Notes under the pieces: generated by a model
Seen by the model: only the letters and a program-made list of their open reading frames with translations
What the model was told of the DNA's origin: nothing
The model's database searches: none
Source of the DNA: Nocardioides jensenii JCM 1364 = NBRC 14755
GTDB taxonomy: Bacteria > Actinomycetota > Actinomycetes > Propionibacteriales > Nocardioidaceae
Direction: 5' to 3'
DNA length: 64,000 nucleotides
Assembly (NCBI RefSeq): GCF_001552535.1
Contig: NZ_BCRJ01000004.1
Span: 1 to 64,000 of the forward strand
In this document: positions 8,365 through 14,559 of the stretch, in pieces
Numbering within the stretch: position 1 is the stretch's first letter
Layout: the number at the start of each line of letters is the position of its first letter
Made by a program: the position numbers and the translations under genes

Positions 8365-8877
8365 ATGAACATCACCAAGCTGATCCTGGTCGCCATCGTC
8401 GTTCCGAGCCTGGCCACAACCCTTGTGGCGTGCGGCAACGACGGTGGTTCGAACGACGACACCGCCGGGTCCGACTCGAGCGCGGGCCCGCTCACGGTGC
8501 GCAGCCTCGACGGTGCGGGAGACGTGTACGTCGACGCGGACGGCCGTGCGGTCTACGTCGCCGAGGAGGAGAAGTCGGGCAAAGTGCTGTGCACCGGCCC
8601 CTGCCTTGACGTCTGGAAGCCAGTGGTCGCGTCCGGCAGTGCCACGGCCGGCGACTTCGGGACCCTGACCCGAACCGACACCGACGAGGAGCAGGTGACC
8701 TTCGAGGGTGCTCCGGTCTACACCTTCTCGATGGAGGGTCGCGGAGAGGTCACTGGCAACAATGTGACCGACGAGTTCGACGGGGTCAGCTTCACCTGGC
8801 ACGTCGTGGCTGCCGGGGGAGTTACCCCGTCGGACACCTCCTCCGGCCCTGACACAGGGAACGGGTACGACTACTAG
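8365..8877 (+). CDS. Lipoprotein with secreted repeat (Lipoprotein_15/COG4315 type)
   Basis: A 170-residue lipoprotein. The lipobox LVAC places the acylated Cys at 23, after a short basic and hydrophobic leader. Two copies of the secreted repeat follow: GDVYVDADGRAVYVAEEEKS then CTGPCLDVWKPV, and VTFEGAPVYTFSMEGRGEVT. The family is common in actinobacteria, often next to ECF sigma/anti-sigma pairs, with no settled function. The second of two in-frame ATGs was chosen because GGGAGA precedes it at the right distance. It starts 15 bases after the anti-sigma gene and should be cotranscribed with it. Confidence 0.85.
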   Translation: MNITKLILVAIVVPSLATTLVACGNDGGSNDDTAGSDSSAGPLTVRSLDGAGDVYVDADGRAVYVAEEEKSGKVLCTGPCLDVWKPVVASGSATAGDFGTLTRTDTDEEQVTFEGAPVYTFSMEGRGEVTGNNVTDEFDGVSFTWHVVAAGGVTPSDTSSGPDTGNGYDY

Positions 8878-8896
8878 TGGACACCGGCAGCCGAGA

Positions 8897-8924
8897 GGTG
8901 GTGACGACTCACGTCGTCACCACC
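8897..8924. terminator. Bidirectional terminator-like hairpin
   Basis: A 12-bp perfect stem (8897-8908 with 8913-8924, arm GGTGGTGACGAC) closes a TCAC loop between the convergent lipoprotein gene and pncC. It contains the last codons and part of the stop of pncC. There is no clear T-run, as is common in high-GC actinobacteria. Confidence 0.7.
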
Positions 8925-9403
8925 TGTCCGCGCCCGGTGATTGCCTCCAGCAGCAGGTCGAGGGCCTGGGTGACCGAGTCGGCCCGCACCCCTGCCCGGT
9001 CACCGTCCAGCAGCAGGCGCCGGTGCCAGACGCGATCAGCCGAAGCGACGGCAACATGGACCAACCCGACCGGCTTCTCGGGCGTTCCGCCGTCGGGCCC
9101 GGCCACTCCCGTGGTGGACACGCCGTACGTCGTACCCAGTCGCCCTCGTGCGCCCTGGGCCATGGCAACCGCGACTTCCTCACTGACTGCGCCGACGCGT
9201 TCCAGCAGCTCCTCGGGTACGCCGACCTCATCAGTCTTGGCCTCGTTGGCGTAGGTGATGAAGCCGCCGATCAGATAGGCCGAGGAGCCAGGCCGGTCCG
9301 CGAGACGACCTGCCACCAGGCCCGCTGTGCACGATTCAGCGGTAGCGACGGTTGCTTCGTGGAAGAGCAAAGCTGTGGCGAGGCGTTCGTCGAGGCTGGT
9401 CAT
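8909..9403 (-). CDS. pncC: CinA-family nicotinamide-nucleotide amidohydrolase
   Basis: A 164-residue protein matching the C-terminal CinA domain, which hydrolyses NMN to nicotinate mononucleotide in pyridine-nucleotide salvage. The signature ATAESCTAGLVAGRLADRPG and the strand GGFITYANEAKTDEVGV are both present, followed by GVSTTGVAGPDGGTPEKPVG. Only the amidase domain is encoded, with no MoaB-like N-terminal half. The ATG of MTSLDERLATAL was chosen as the usual family start. It converges with the lipoprotein gene across a hairpin and is divergent from the Nudix gene. Confidence 0.92.
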   Translation of the reverse strand: MTSLDERLATALLFHEATVATAESCTAGLVAGRLADRPGSSAYLIGGFITYANEAKTDEVGVPEELLERVGAVSEEVAVAMAQGARGRLGTTYGVSTTGVAGPDGGTPEKPVGLVHVAVASADRVWHRRLLLDGDRAGVRADSVTQALDLLLEAITGRGQVVTT

Positions 9404-9461
9404 GAAGCCATCACACCACGGTGCCGGGGCGTCGGGCGTCACTGTCATTAGTCTGGCTGGT

Positions 9462-9869
9462 ATGCCCCTGCGTCATGCCATTGCCACGGCCGCTCTGGTC
9501 CGCGACGGTCGCCTGCTGCTGGGGCATCGTCATCCGCAACGGCGCTACTACGCCGACTGCTGGGACCTGATCGGCGGCCACATCGAGCCGGGGGAGAGCC
9601 CCCGGGAGGCAGTGCGGCGGGAGTGCCTGGAAGAGATCGGGGTCCGGGTGAAGAACCCGCGCCCCATCGACCTGGCCTTCAGCGACCCCGACATCGACAT
9701 GCATGCGTTCCTCGTCACGGAATGGATCGGAGAACCGACGAACCTCGCGCCGGACGAGCACGACGATCTGGGGTGGTTCAGCCCTGGTCAGATCCCGGGC
9801 CTGGTGCTTGCGGATGCGGCTGCCGTACCGGACCTCCTGCGTGCCGTGCGCAGCGCCTCGGGAAGCTAG
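9462..9869 (+). CDS. Nudix hydrolase
   Basis: A 135-residue enzyme with a complete Nudix box, GGHIEPGESPREAVRRECLE followed by EIGV, which binds the divalent metal and diphosphate. RDGRLLLGHRHPQRRYYADC precedes it and DEHDDLGWFSPGQIPGL follows, a MutT/NUDT15-like layout. The likely reaction is hydrolysis of a nucleoside diphosphate derivative; the substrate is not determined by the sequence. It is divergent from pncC with a 58-base gap. Confidence 0.92.
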   Translation: MPLRHAIATAALVRDGRLLLGHRHPQRRYYADCWDLIGGHIEPGESPREAVRRECLEEIGVRVKNPRPIDLAFSDPDIDMHAFLVTEWIGEPTNLAPDEHDDLGWFSPGQIPGLVLADAAAVPDLLRAVRSASGS

Positions 9870-9939
9870 GCGGATGCTGGTGGCCGTGCCGCCGCGTGGC
9901 TCGCCGACCGTGGAGCCGAGCAGCTCCTTGGTGCCGAAT

Positions 9940-10275
9940 CTAGGAGGCGCAGTCGACGCAGGTGCGGGCGGTCGGCCGGACCGCCAAGCGGCCATCGGGG
10001 ACGTGCCGACCGCACTGCTCGCACCTGCCGTAGGTGCCTGCCGCCAGGCGAGTGAGGGCAGCGTCGATCTCGCCGAGGTGAGCTCGCGCCTGCCGCACCA
10101 GCGCATCGAGTTGGGAGCGCTCGAAGGCGATGGTCGAGCCCTCCGGGTCGTGCTCGTCGTCAGCGTTGGTGTCGCGAGAGGCGGCCACGACCTCCTCGAA
10201 GTCGGCGGTCAACGCCGCGAGCCGATCATGGGTCGCTCGCCGTTCCCGCTCGAGGGCGGCGCGGATGTCAGCCAT
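9940..10275 (-). CDS. TraR/DksA-type zinc finger protein
   Basis: A 111-residue protein with an N-terminal coiled-coil part (ALERERRATHDRLAALTADF, then RSQLDALVRQARAHLGEIDA) and a C4 zinc finger made by C85, C88, C106 and C109 (CEQCGRHVP...CVDC). TraR/DksA proteins insert the coiled coil into the secondary channel of RNA polymerase, though actinobacterial members are often of unproven function. The acidic tip region DTNADDEHDPEG fits. It lies between the Nudix gene and the phosphatase-like gene, only 12 bases after the latter on the same strand. Confidence 0.88.
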   Translation of the reverse strand: MADIRAALERERRATHDRLAALTADFEEVVAASRDTNADDEHDPEGSTIAFERSQLDALVRQARAHLGEIDAALTRLAAGTYGRCEQCGRHVPDGRLAVRPTARTCVDCAS

Positions 10276-10287
10276 CGGACATCGTCC

Positions 10288-11100
10288 TCAACCCGTCCTG
10301 ACGCCTGAGCGGGCAGCGCGGAGATGCGGTTCGACGAGCTCGAGCATCCGGTCATGGGTCTCCTGGTCGGCCGAGACGATGAGCCCCCGGTCCGTGTGCA
10401 GTGGGTTGCCGTCGAGGTCGCTGATGACACAGTCGGATGCGCGACACAGCGCGAGGCCAGCGGCGAAGTGCACGTTGTTGCGGAACTGTCCGTCAGAGAC
10501 GTACGCCGCACGACGCCCCGCCGCGACCCATGCGACGGCGAGCGTGGAGGAGATCACCCTCGGCCCGAAGGCCTTGCGCAGTTCGGGGTCGCCGACGAGT
10601 TGACCACCGACAAAAGCCCGGTCCAACGGGCCGTCGCAGTTGATGTCGACCAGTCCAGACTCGGAGGTCGGGCCGAGTGCCTGATCGTCGCCGTCCCGAC
10701 GGATGAAGGCGCGAATACCGTCAGTGAAGAAGATCTCGCGAGCAATCGGGTCCACGGACGCGGCCGCCAGGGCCGTGTCGCCCGACATCAGCGCGACGTT
10801 CACGGCGACCAGAGGTGTGGTGGCGGCGAAGTTGAGGGTGCCACACAGTGGATCGACCAGCCATCGTCGTACCGCGTGCTCGCCGCCGGAGCTGCCGGAC
10901 TCCTCTCCGGTGCGGGCGTCGTCGGGACGTTGCTCGCGCAGGACCTGCACGATGGCCTGCTCTGCGTCGATGTCGGTTTGAGTGGCGAAGTCCGTGGCTG
11001 ACTTGGCAAACCGCGTATGACGTCCGCCGTAGCTGCGAGCCACCACGTCGGCGCCGGCTCGAGCCGCGGCAACGGCAACCTCCACGTCACTCAGACCCAT
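10288..11100 (-). CDS. Inositol-monophosphatase-family protein with altered metal ligands
   Basis: A 270-residue member of the inositol monophosphatase / 3'-phosphoadenosine phosphatase fold. Family landmarks are DFATQTDIDAEQAIVQVL, TGEES (metal ligand Glu at 66/67) and WLVDPLCGTLNF (80-91). The usual motif is W-x-x-DP-x-DGT-x-NF; D83 is kept but the second Asp is C86. The late WDxAAG motif reads VHFAAG, with H211 where a metal-binding Asp is expected. Loss of two of the usual Mg ligands suggests reduced, altered or lost phosphatase activity. Length and the rest of the fold look intact, so this is not simple decay. It is followed by the TraR/DksA gene on the same strand. Confidence 0.8.
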   Translation of the reverse strand: MGLSDVEVAVAAARAGADVVARSYGGRHTRFAKSATDFATQTDIDAEQAIVQVLREQRPDDARTGEESGSSGGEHAVRRWLVDPLCGTLNFAATTPLVAVNVALMSGDTALAAASVDPIAREIFFTDGIRAFIRRDGDDQALGPTSESGLVDINCDGPLDRAFVGGQLVGDPELRKAFGPRVISSTLAVAWVAAGRRAAYVSDGQFRNNVHFAAGLALCRASDCVISDLDGNPLHTDRGLIVSADQETHDRMLELVEPHLRAARSGVRTG

Positions 11101-11172
11101 GCGAGAACCGTACGGCGACCCGGGTCACGCAGTGTCCGTCTTGACCCCGTTGATGGTCGGCAAGTACGGTCA

Positions 11173-11197
11173 TGAACATGTTCAGTGAACACGTTCA
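11173..11197. promoter_or_regulatory. Twin palindromic operators upstream of the TetR gene
   Basis: Two near-identical 12-bp palindromes, TGAACATGTTCA (11173-11184) and TGAACACGTTCA (11186-11197), are separated by one base and end 15 bases before the TetR start codon. Half sites TGAAC and GTTCA with a centre-to-centre spacing of 13 bp fit cooperative binding of two TetR dimers. Autorepression is the likely role. Confidence 0.8.
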
Positions 11198-11212
11198 GTC
11201 AAGGAAGCTCCG

Positions 11213-11806
11213 ATGGTGACACGGGAGGAGTTGCGACAGGGAACCCACGACAAGGTGATGAGCTCCGCAGAGCGACTCTTCCGAAAGCGGGGCTACCGGG
11301 CGACGACGGTTCGAGACATCGCAACGGACGCCGGGGTCAGTGTCGGCAGCGTGATGGCCGTCGGCGACAAGGCCCGACTGCTGGTCGCGATGTTCGACAG
11401 ATCGATCGGAGAGATTCACGTCGGTCGCAAGCGCGATGGCGTCCCGCAGGCAAGAACCGGGCCGGACGCCAACCCGGCCGATCGCCTTCTCGAAGTCGTC
11501 GCACCCTTTCTGGCCATCTTCGCCGAGGACACCCAGCTGTCTCGCGAGTACAGCGCCATCCTGACGAGCGGCGATCACGACTCAGCGCTCTTCCACGGTC
11601 TCGCCGATGACCTCATTCACGAGTTTGCCGTCGTCCTGGGGGAGTCCGGCATGGACCCCAAGGATGTTGAGGTGGCCGCGAAGGCCATCTACTTCGCCTA
11701 TCTCGGAGTGATCCGCGCCTCCGCGGCAAAGAGCGGGAGCCACACCCCGGACTCGGTCCAAGAGATGCGCGACGTCTTCAGCTACATCGCAAGCCCGAGA
11801 GGTTAG
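11213..11806 (+). CDS. TetR-family transcriptional regulator
   Basis: A 197-residue regulator. The N-terminal helix-turn-helix is GYRATTVRDIATDAGVSVGS (about 27-46), preceded by SSAERLFRKR. The C-terminal part is helical ligand-binding sequence with no recognisable ligand signature. AAGGAAG gives a good ribosome site 6-7 bases before the ATG. Two palindromes lie directly upstream, so it probably represses its own transcription and that of the DoxX-like gene, which begins 4 bases after its stop. Confidence 0.92.
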   Translation: MVTREELRQGTHDKVMSSAERLFRKRGYRATTVRDIATDAGVSVGSVMAVGDKARLLVAMFDRSIGEIHVGRKRDGVPQARTGPDANPADRLLEVVAPFLAIFAEDTQLSREYSAILTSGDHDSALFHGLADDLIHEFAVVLGESGMDPKDVEVAAKAIYFAYLGVIRASAAKSGSHTPDSVQEMRDVFSYIASPRG

Positions 11807-11810
11807 TCCG

Positions 11811-12179
11811 TTGTCCGTTCTTCCCGAGCCCTGGTGGCCGACAGCCATCTTGGCAGCGGCCCTCTTCGGTGACGCAGTCATGTCGATCCACCCGCCAAGG
11901 TTCATCCGCGACTGTCTCGACGGAGTGAGGTTTCCGCGGGACTGGTGGTGGGTGCTCATCGTCGTCAAGCTCCTGGCTGCCGCAGGCTTGCTTGTCGGCC
12001 TCAAGGTCGAGGGCGTCGGCCTGGCTTCGAATCTCGGTGTGATCGCCTACTTCCTGGCCGCGGCGTACGCGCACATCAGGGCGCGCTTCCTCAAGCAGGA
12101 GTTCTGGCTCAACTGTCTCGGCATGCTGTTCTTCGCGACCGCCGTGCTGCTGTATTCGTTCGTCGGCCAGTCGATCTGA
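11811..12179 (+). CDS. DoxX-like membrane protein
   Basis: A 122-residue hydrophobic protein with four likely membrane helices (about 10-26, 45-63, 68-88 and 100-118), in the DoxX/DoxD-like pattern; YFLAAAYAHIRARFL is typical. The start is probably TTG, 4 bases after the TetR stop, with GAGAGG upstream. DoxX-like proteins are small integral membrane proteins linked in some bacteria to redox or thiol stress, but this branch has no known role. The tight spacing says it is the direct target of the TetR regulator. Confidence 0.75.
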   Translation: MSVLPEPWWPTAILAAALFGDAVMSIHPPRFIRDCLDGVRFPRDWWWVLIVVKLLAAAGLLVGLKVEGVGLASNLGVIAYFLAAAYAHIRARFLKQEFWLNCLGMLFFATAVLLYSFVGQSI

Positions 12180-12265
12180 TCCTGATTCGCGAGACCAGTC
12201 ACAGGGAGCGCGAGGGGAGTGACGCAGGCGAGTCGACATGACTGAGCGCGGGCACCTTCGGTATT

Positions 12266-12293
12266 AGTTGACATAATGTACGTTATCGGCGAG
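12266..12293. other. dif: Candidate dif site (XerC/XerD chromosome dimer resolution)
   Basis: A 28-bp site with two 11-bp half sites and a 6-bp centre. On the minus strand it reads CTCGCCGATAA (XerC arm), CGTACA (centre), TTATGTCAACT (XerD arm). The XerD arm matches the E. coli arm TTATGTTAAAT at 9 of 11 positions, and the XerC arm keeps the inner ATAA. The inner ATAA/TTAT halves form the palindrome expected at the Xer cut sites. It is intergenic, as expected for dif. If real, this marks the replication terminus region. I know this by motif resemblance only. Confidence 0.75.
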
Positions 12294-12410
12294 CAACCAA
12301 CGCGGGTAGAAGCGGAGGCGGGCATCAAGGCACAGCCCGCGGTGCGACGTGACATGGCGCATGCGCTTCCGCCACGGTGGGCGGTCGACGCCCTCATCGG
12401 ATGCGCCGGA

Positions 12411-12470
12411 GTTGAGTGCACGATCCGTGTCGAGAATCGCTCGGTTCTCGACACGGATCGTGCACTCAAC
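12411..12470. repeat. 26-bp perfect inverted repeat with 8-base loop
   Basis: Left arm 12411-12436 (begins GTTGAGTGCACGATCC) pairs without mismatch with right arm 12445-12470, around the loop TCGCTCGG. No T-run follows. It is 118 bases from the dif candidate and 192 bases before mraY. It could be a bidirectional terminator, a protein-binding site or a remnant of a mobile unit. Confidence 0.9.
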
Positions 12471-12662
12471 GCGGCTCCCTGTCCTCGAGGCGGCCGATGG
12501 TGAGAACGGCTGTCTCGGAGTCATCGCTGCACCCGTGAGCCAATCCGATGGGCCGCTTGCCGGTGAGCCTCGACCGACTCGCCGCCCCCCGTGCGCACAA
12601 TAGGCGGCTCGACGACTCCCTGATGCCGTGGCAGGGATCGAGCACGAGAGGGACTTGACTTC

Positions 12663-13748
12663 ATGCGGGCAATACTCCTGAGCGGCGCACTGGCGATGAT
12701 CTGCTCCTTGGCGGGGACCCGGATCGCGATCGGATGGTTCACCCGACAGGGCTTCGGCCAGCCGATCCGGGTCGACGGCCCCACGACGCATCACGTCAAG
12801 CGGGGTACGCCGACCATGGGCGGCCTGGTGATCCTGCTGAGTGCGATTGCGGCCTACCTGCTCGCGACGGTTCTGACCGGCGGGCGGCCGAGTGCCAGCG
12901 CCTGGCTCCTGATGTTGTTGTTCCTCGGCTGCGGGGTCGTGGGTTTCCTCGATGACTTCATCAAGGTCTACACGCAGAACAACCAGGGGCTGAGCAGTCG
13001 GGCCAAGATGGCGGGCCAAACGCTGGTCGCGCTGGTCTTCGGCGTCCTGGCGACGAGTTTCTTCGCCGACGAACGTGGCGTCCGACCGGCGTCCCAGCAC
13101 CTCTCCACCACGCACGACTGGGGCGTCAAGCTGCCTCTGGTGGTGACCCTGTTGCTGATCTGGTTCATCGTCACCGCGACCTCCAACGGTGCCAATCTCA
13201 CCGATGGTGCCGACGGGCTGCTCGCCGGCACGTCGGCCATGGTATTCGGCGCCTATCTGCTCGTGAACGTCTGGCAGAACAACCAGTCGTGCGGGTCCTC
13301 GCGGCCCACCGTGGTGGCGTCGCAGTGCTACCAGGTGCGCGACCCTCTCGACCTCGCGGTGTTCGCCGCCGCGATCAGTGCGGCATCCATCGGCTTCCTG
13401 TGGTGGAACGCCAAGCCGGCTCGCATCATCATGGGCGACGTGGGCTCTCTCGCCATCGGAGGAGCGCTTGCCGGGCTGGCGATCATGTCCCGCACCGAGC
13501 TCCTGATGGCCGTCATCGCCGGGCTGTTCGTCCTGGAGACGATGTCGGTGATTCTGCAGATGACCTACTTCAAGCTGACCAGGCGCCTCACGGGCACCGG
13601 GCGTCGCATCTTCCGGATCTCCCCCATCCACCACCACTTCGAGCACGCCGGATGGGAGGAAGTGACCGTGGTGATCCGGTTCTGGATCATCGCCGGGATC
13701 TGCGTCGCCGCAGGGCTCGGGATCTTCTATGCCTCCTGGCTCGCCTGA
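12663..13748 (+). CDS. mraY: Phospho-N-acetylmuramoyl-pentapeptide-transferase-like protein, outside a dcw cluster
   Basis: A 361-residue polytopic membrane protein with all the marks of MraY, which moves phospho-MurNAc-pentapeptide onto undecaprenyl phosphate to make lipid I. Seen here are KRGTPTMGGLVILLS (47-61), VGFLDDFIKVYTQNNQGLS (93-111) with the paired Asp residues 97/98, SNGANLTDGADGLLAGTSAM (174-193) and the late RISPIHHHFEHAGW loop. No other cell-division or wall genes surround it, whereas the housekeeping mraY normally sits between murF and murD. It may therefore be a second copy. No catalytic change is visible. Confidence 0.9.
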   Translation: MRAILLSGALAMICSLAGTRIAIGWFTRQGFGQPIRVDGPTTHHVKRGTPTMGGLVILLSAIAAYLLATVLTGGRPSASAWLLMLLFLGCGVVGFLDDFIKVYTQNNQGLSSRAKMAGQTLVALVFGVLATSFFADERGVRPASQHLSTTHDWGVKLPLVVTLLLIWFIVTATSNGANLTDGADGLLAGTSAMVFGAYLLVNVWQNNQSCGSSRPTVVASQCYQVRDPLDLAVFAAAISAASIGFLWWNAKPARIIMGDVGSLAIGGALAGLAIMSRTELLMAVIAGLFVLETMSVILQMTYFKLTRRLTGTGRRIFRISPIHHHFEHAGWEEVTVVIRFWIIAGICVAAGLGIFYASWLA

Positions 13749-13821
13749 TCCGGCGCGCCCACGAGGAAGCCAGTCACTCCCCCCTGGCAACTGGGACTGC
13801 AGGCAGACTGAGGATGGGTGT

Positions 13822-14328
13822 TCACAGACTCGTGGCGTAGATCAGCGTCGGTTGACCGAAGGCGCTCACCGTCTCCTGCTCCATCACCAGACCGACCTTC
13901 TCCGCGACCCGTCGGGAGGCCCGGTTGTCGCGATGGATGATCGCGATCAGCCGCTCCATCCCCTGCGTCCGTGCGAGATCGCGACAGGACCTGGCCGCCT
14001 CGGTGGCCAGGCCCAGTCCCTGAAACCGCGGCAGGACGTGATAGCCGACCTCGAGGTGCTGGACTCCGTCCACCCATTGCCAGCTCAACCCGCACTCCCC
14101 CACGAATCGGCCGGAGTCGTCGTTGAGGATCCACAGGCCGAAACCGTCCTCGGCATAGCCGCGCTCATTCCACGCGATCCACTCGGACGCCTCGTCGCGG
14201 GTCTTCGTCCTCGGGTAGAACTCCATCACCTCGGGAGACCCCATCAACGCTGCCATCTCGTCGAGGTCATCGGGCCCCATGCGACGAAACGTCAGCCGGT
14301 CCGTCGGGTCCGGCAGCAGGTGCGGCAT
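13822..14328 (-). CDS. GNAT acetyltransferase, RimJ/RimL type
   Basis: A 168-residue N-acetyltransferase. It opens TDRLTFRRMGPDDLDEMAAL, typical of the RimJ/RimL subgroup, and has HLEVGYHVLPRFQGLGLATE, the acetyl-CoA pyrophosphate-binding strand-helix, then IHRDNRASRRVAEKVGLVME near the C-terminus. The acceptor (a protein N-terminus, polyamine or small molecule) is unknown. It is convergent with mraY and divergent from helR. Confidence 0.88.
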   Translation of the reverse strand: MPHLLPDPTDRLTFRRMGPDDLDEMAALMGSPEVMEFYPRTKTRDEASEWIAWNERGYAEDGFGLWILNDDSGRFVGECGLSWQWVDGVQHLEVGYHVLPRFQGLGLATEAARSCRDLARTQGMERLIAIIHRDNRASRRVAEKVGLVMEQETVSAFGQPTLIYATSL

Positions 14329-14383
14329 GCCGCGAGTCTAGAGAGACACCCCCACGTCGGCGCGAGGTGCCACCACATGCAGA

Positions 14384-14407
14384 AAGGACACCCACCGGGG
14401 TGCCCTT
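14384..14407. terminator. Hairpin upstream of helR
   Basis: AAGGACACCC (14384-14393) pairs with GGGTGCCCTT (14398-14407) with a single mismatch around ACCG. It lies between the start of the acetyltransferase gene and the rifamycin-associated element. It may insulate the helR promoter, but no T-run follows. Confidence 0.45.
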
Positions 14408-14432
14408 CCACTTCCAAGTTATAGCGCAATGG

Positions 14433-14451
14433 GGGGCTTGCGGCAAGGCCC
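14433..14451 (+). promoter_or_regulatory. Rifamycin-associated element (RAE) upstream of helR
   Basis: The 19-bp inverted repeat GGGGCTTGCGGCAAGGCCC, as I recall the published RAE consensus, is the sequence that drives rifamycin-inducible expression of resistance genes in actinobacteria. It lies about 108 bases before the helR start and just after an AT-rich patch (AAGTTATAGCGCAAT). Its presence upstream of a HelD/HelR-type gene strongly supports rifamycin-induced expression. Confidence 0.88.
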
Positions 14452-14559
14452 CCGTCATGACGCACAATCACGGTCCCGCTCGCCTCAGCCCCTCCTTTCG
14501 CCTGCCCACGCGACGCAGTCGTCCGCGCCGGCAGGGCTACCTCAACCGGAGCAGATCTC

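Larger units (their letters stand above)
12180..12662. other. Long intergenic region with dif candidate and large inverted repeat
   Basis: This 483-base stretch between the DoxX-like gene and mraY holds no convincing gene. It contains the dif candidate at 12266-12293 and a 26-bp perfect inverted repeat at 12411-12470. Short open frames across the repeat are just readings of its two arms. The 190 bases before mraY presumably hold its promoter. Confidence 0.7.

Noticed and set aside
12264..13790. Long minus-strand open frame of 508 codons opposite mraY
   Set aside because: Its protein is low-complexity, full of His, Gly, Arg and Asp, and it lies antisense to a clear MraY gene. It is a shadow of high GC codon use.
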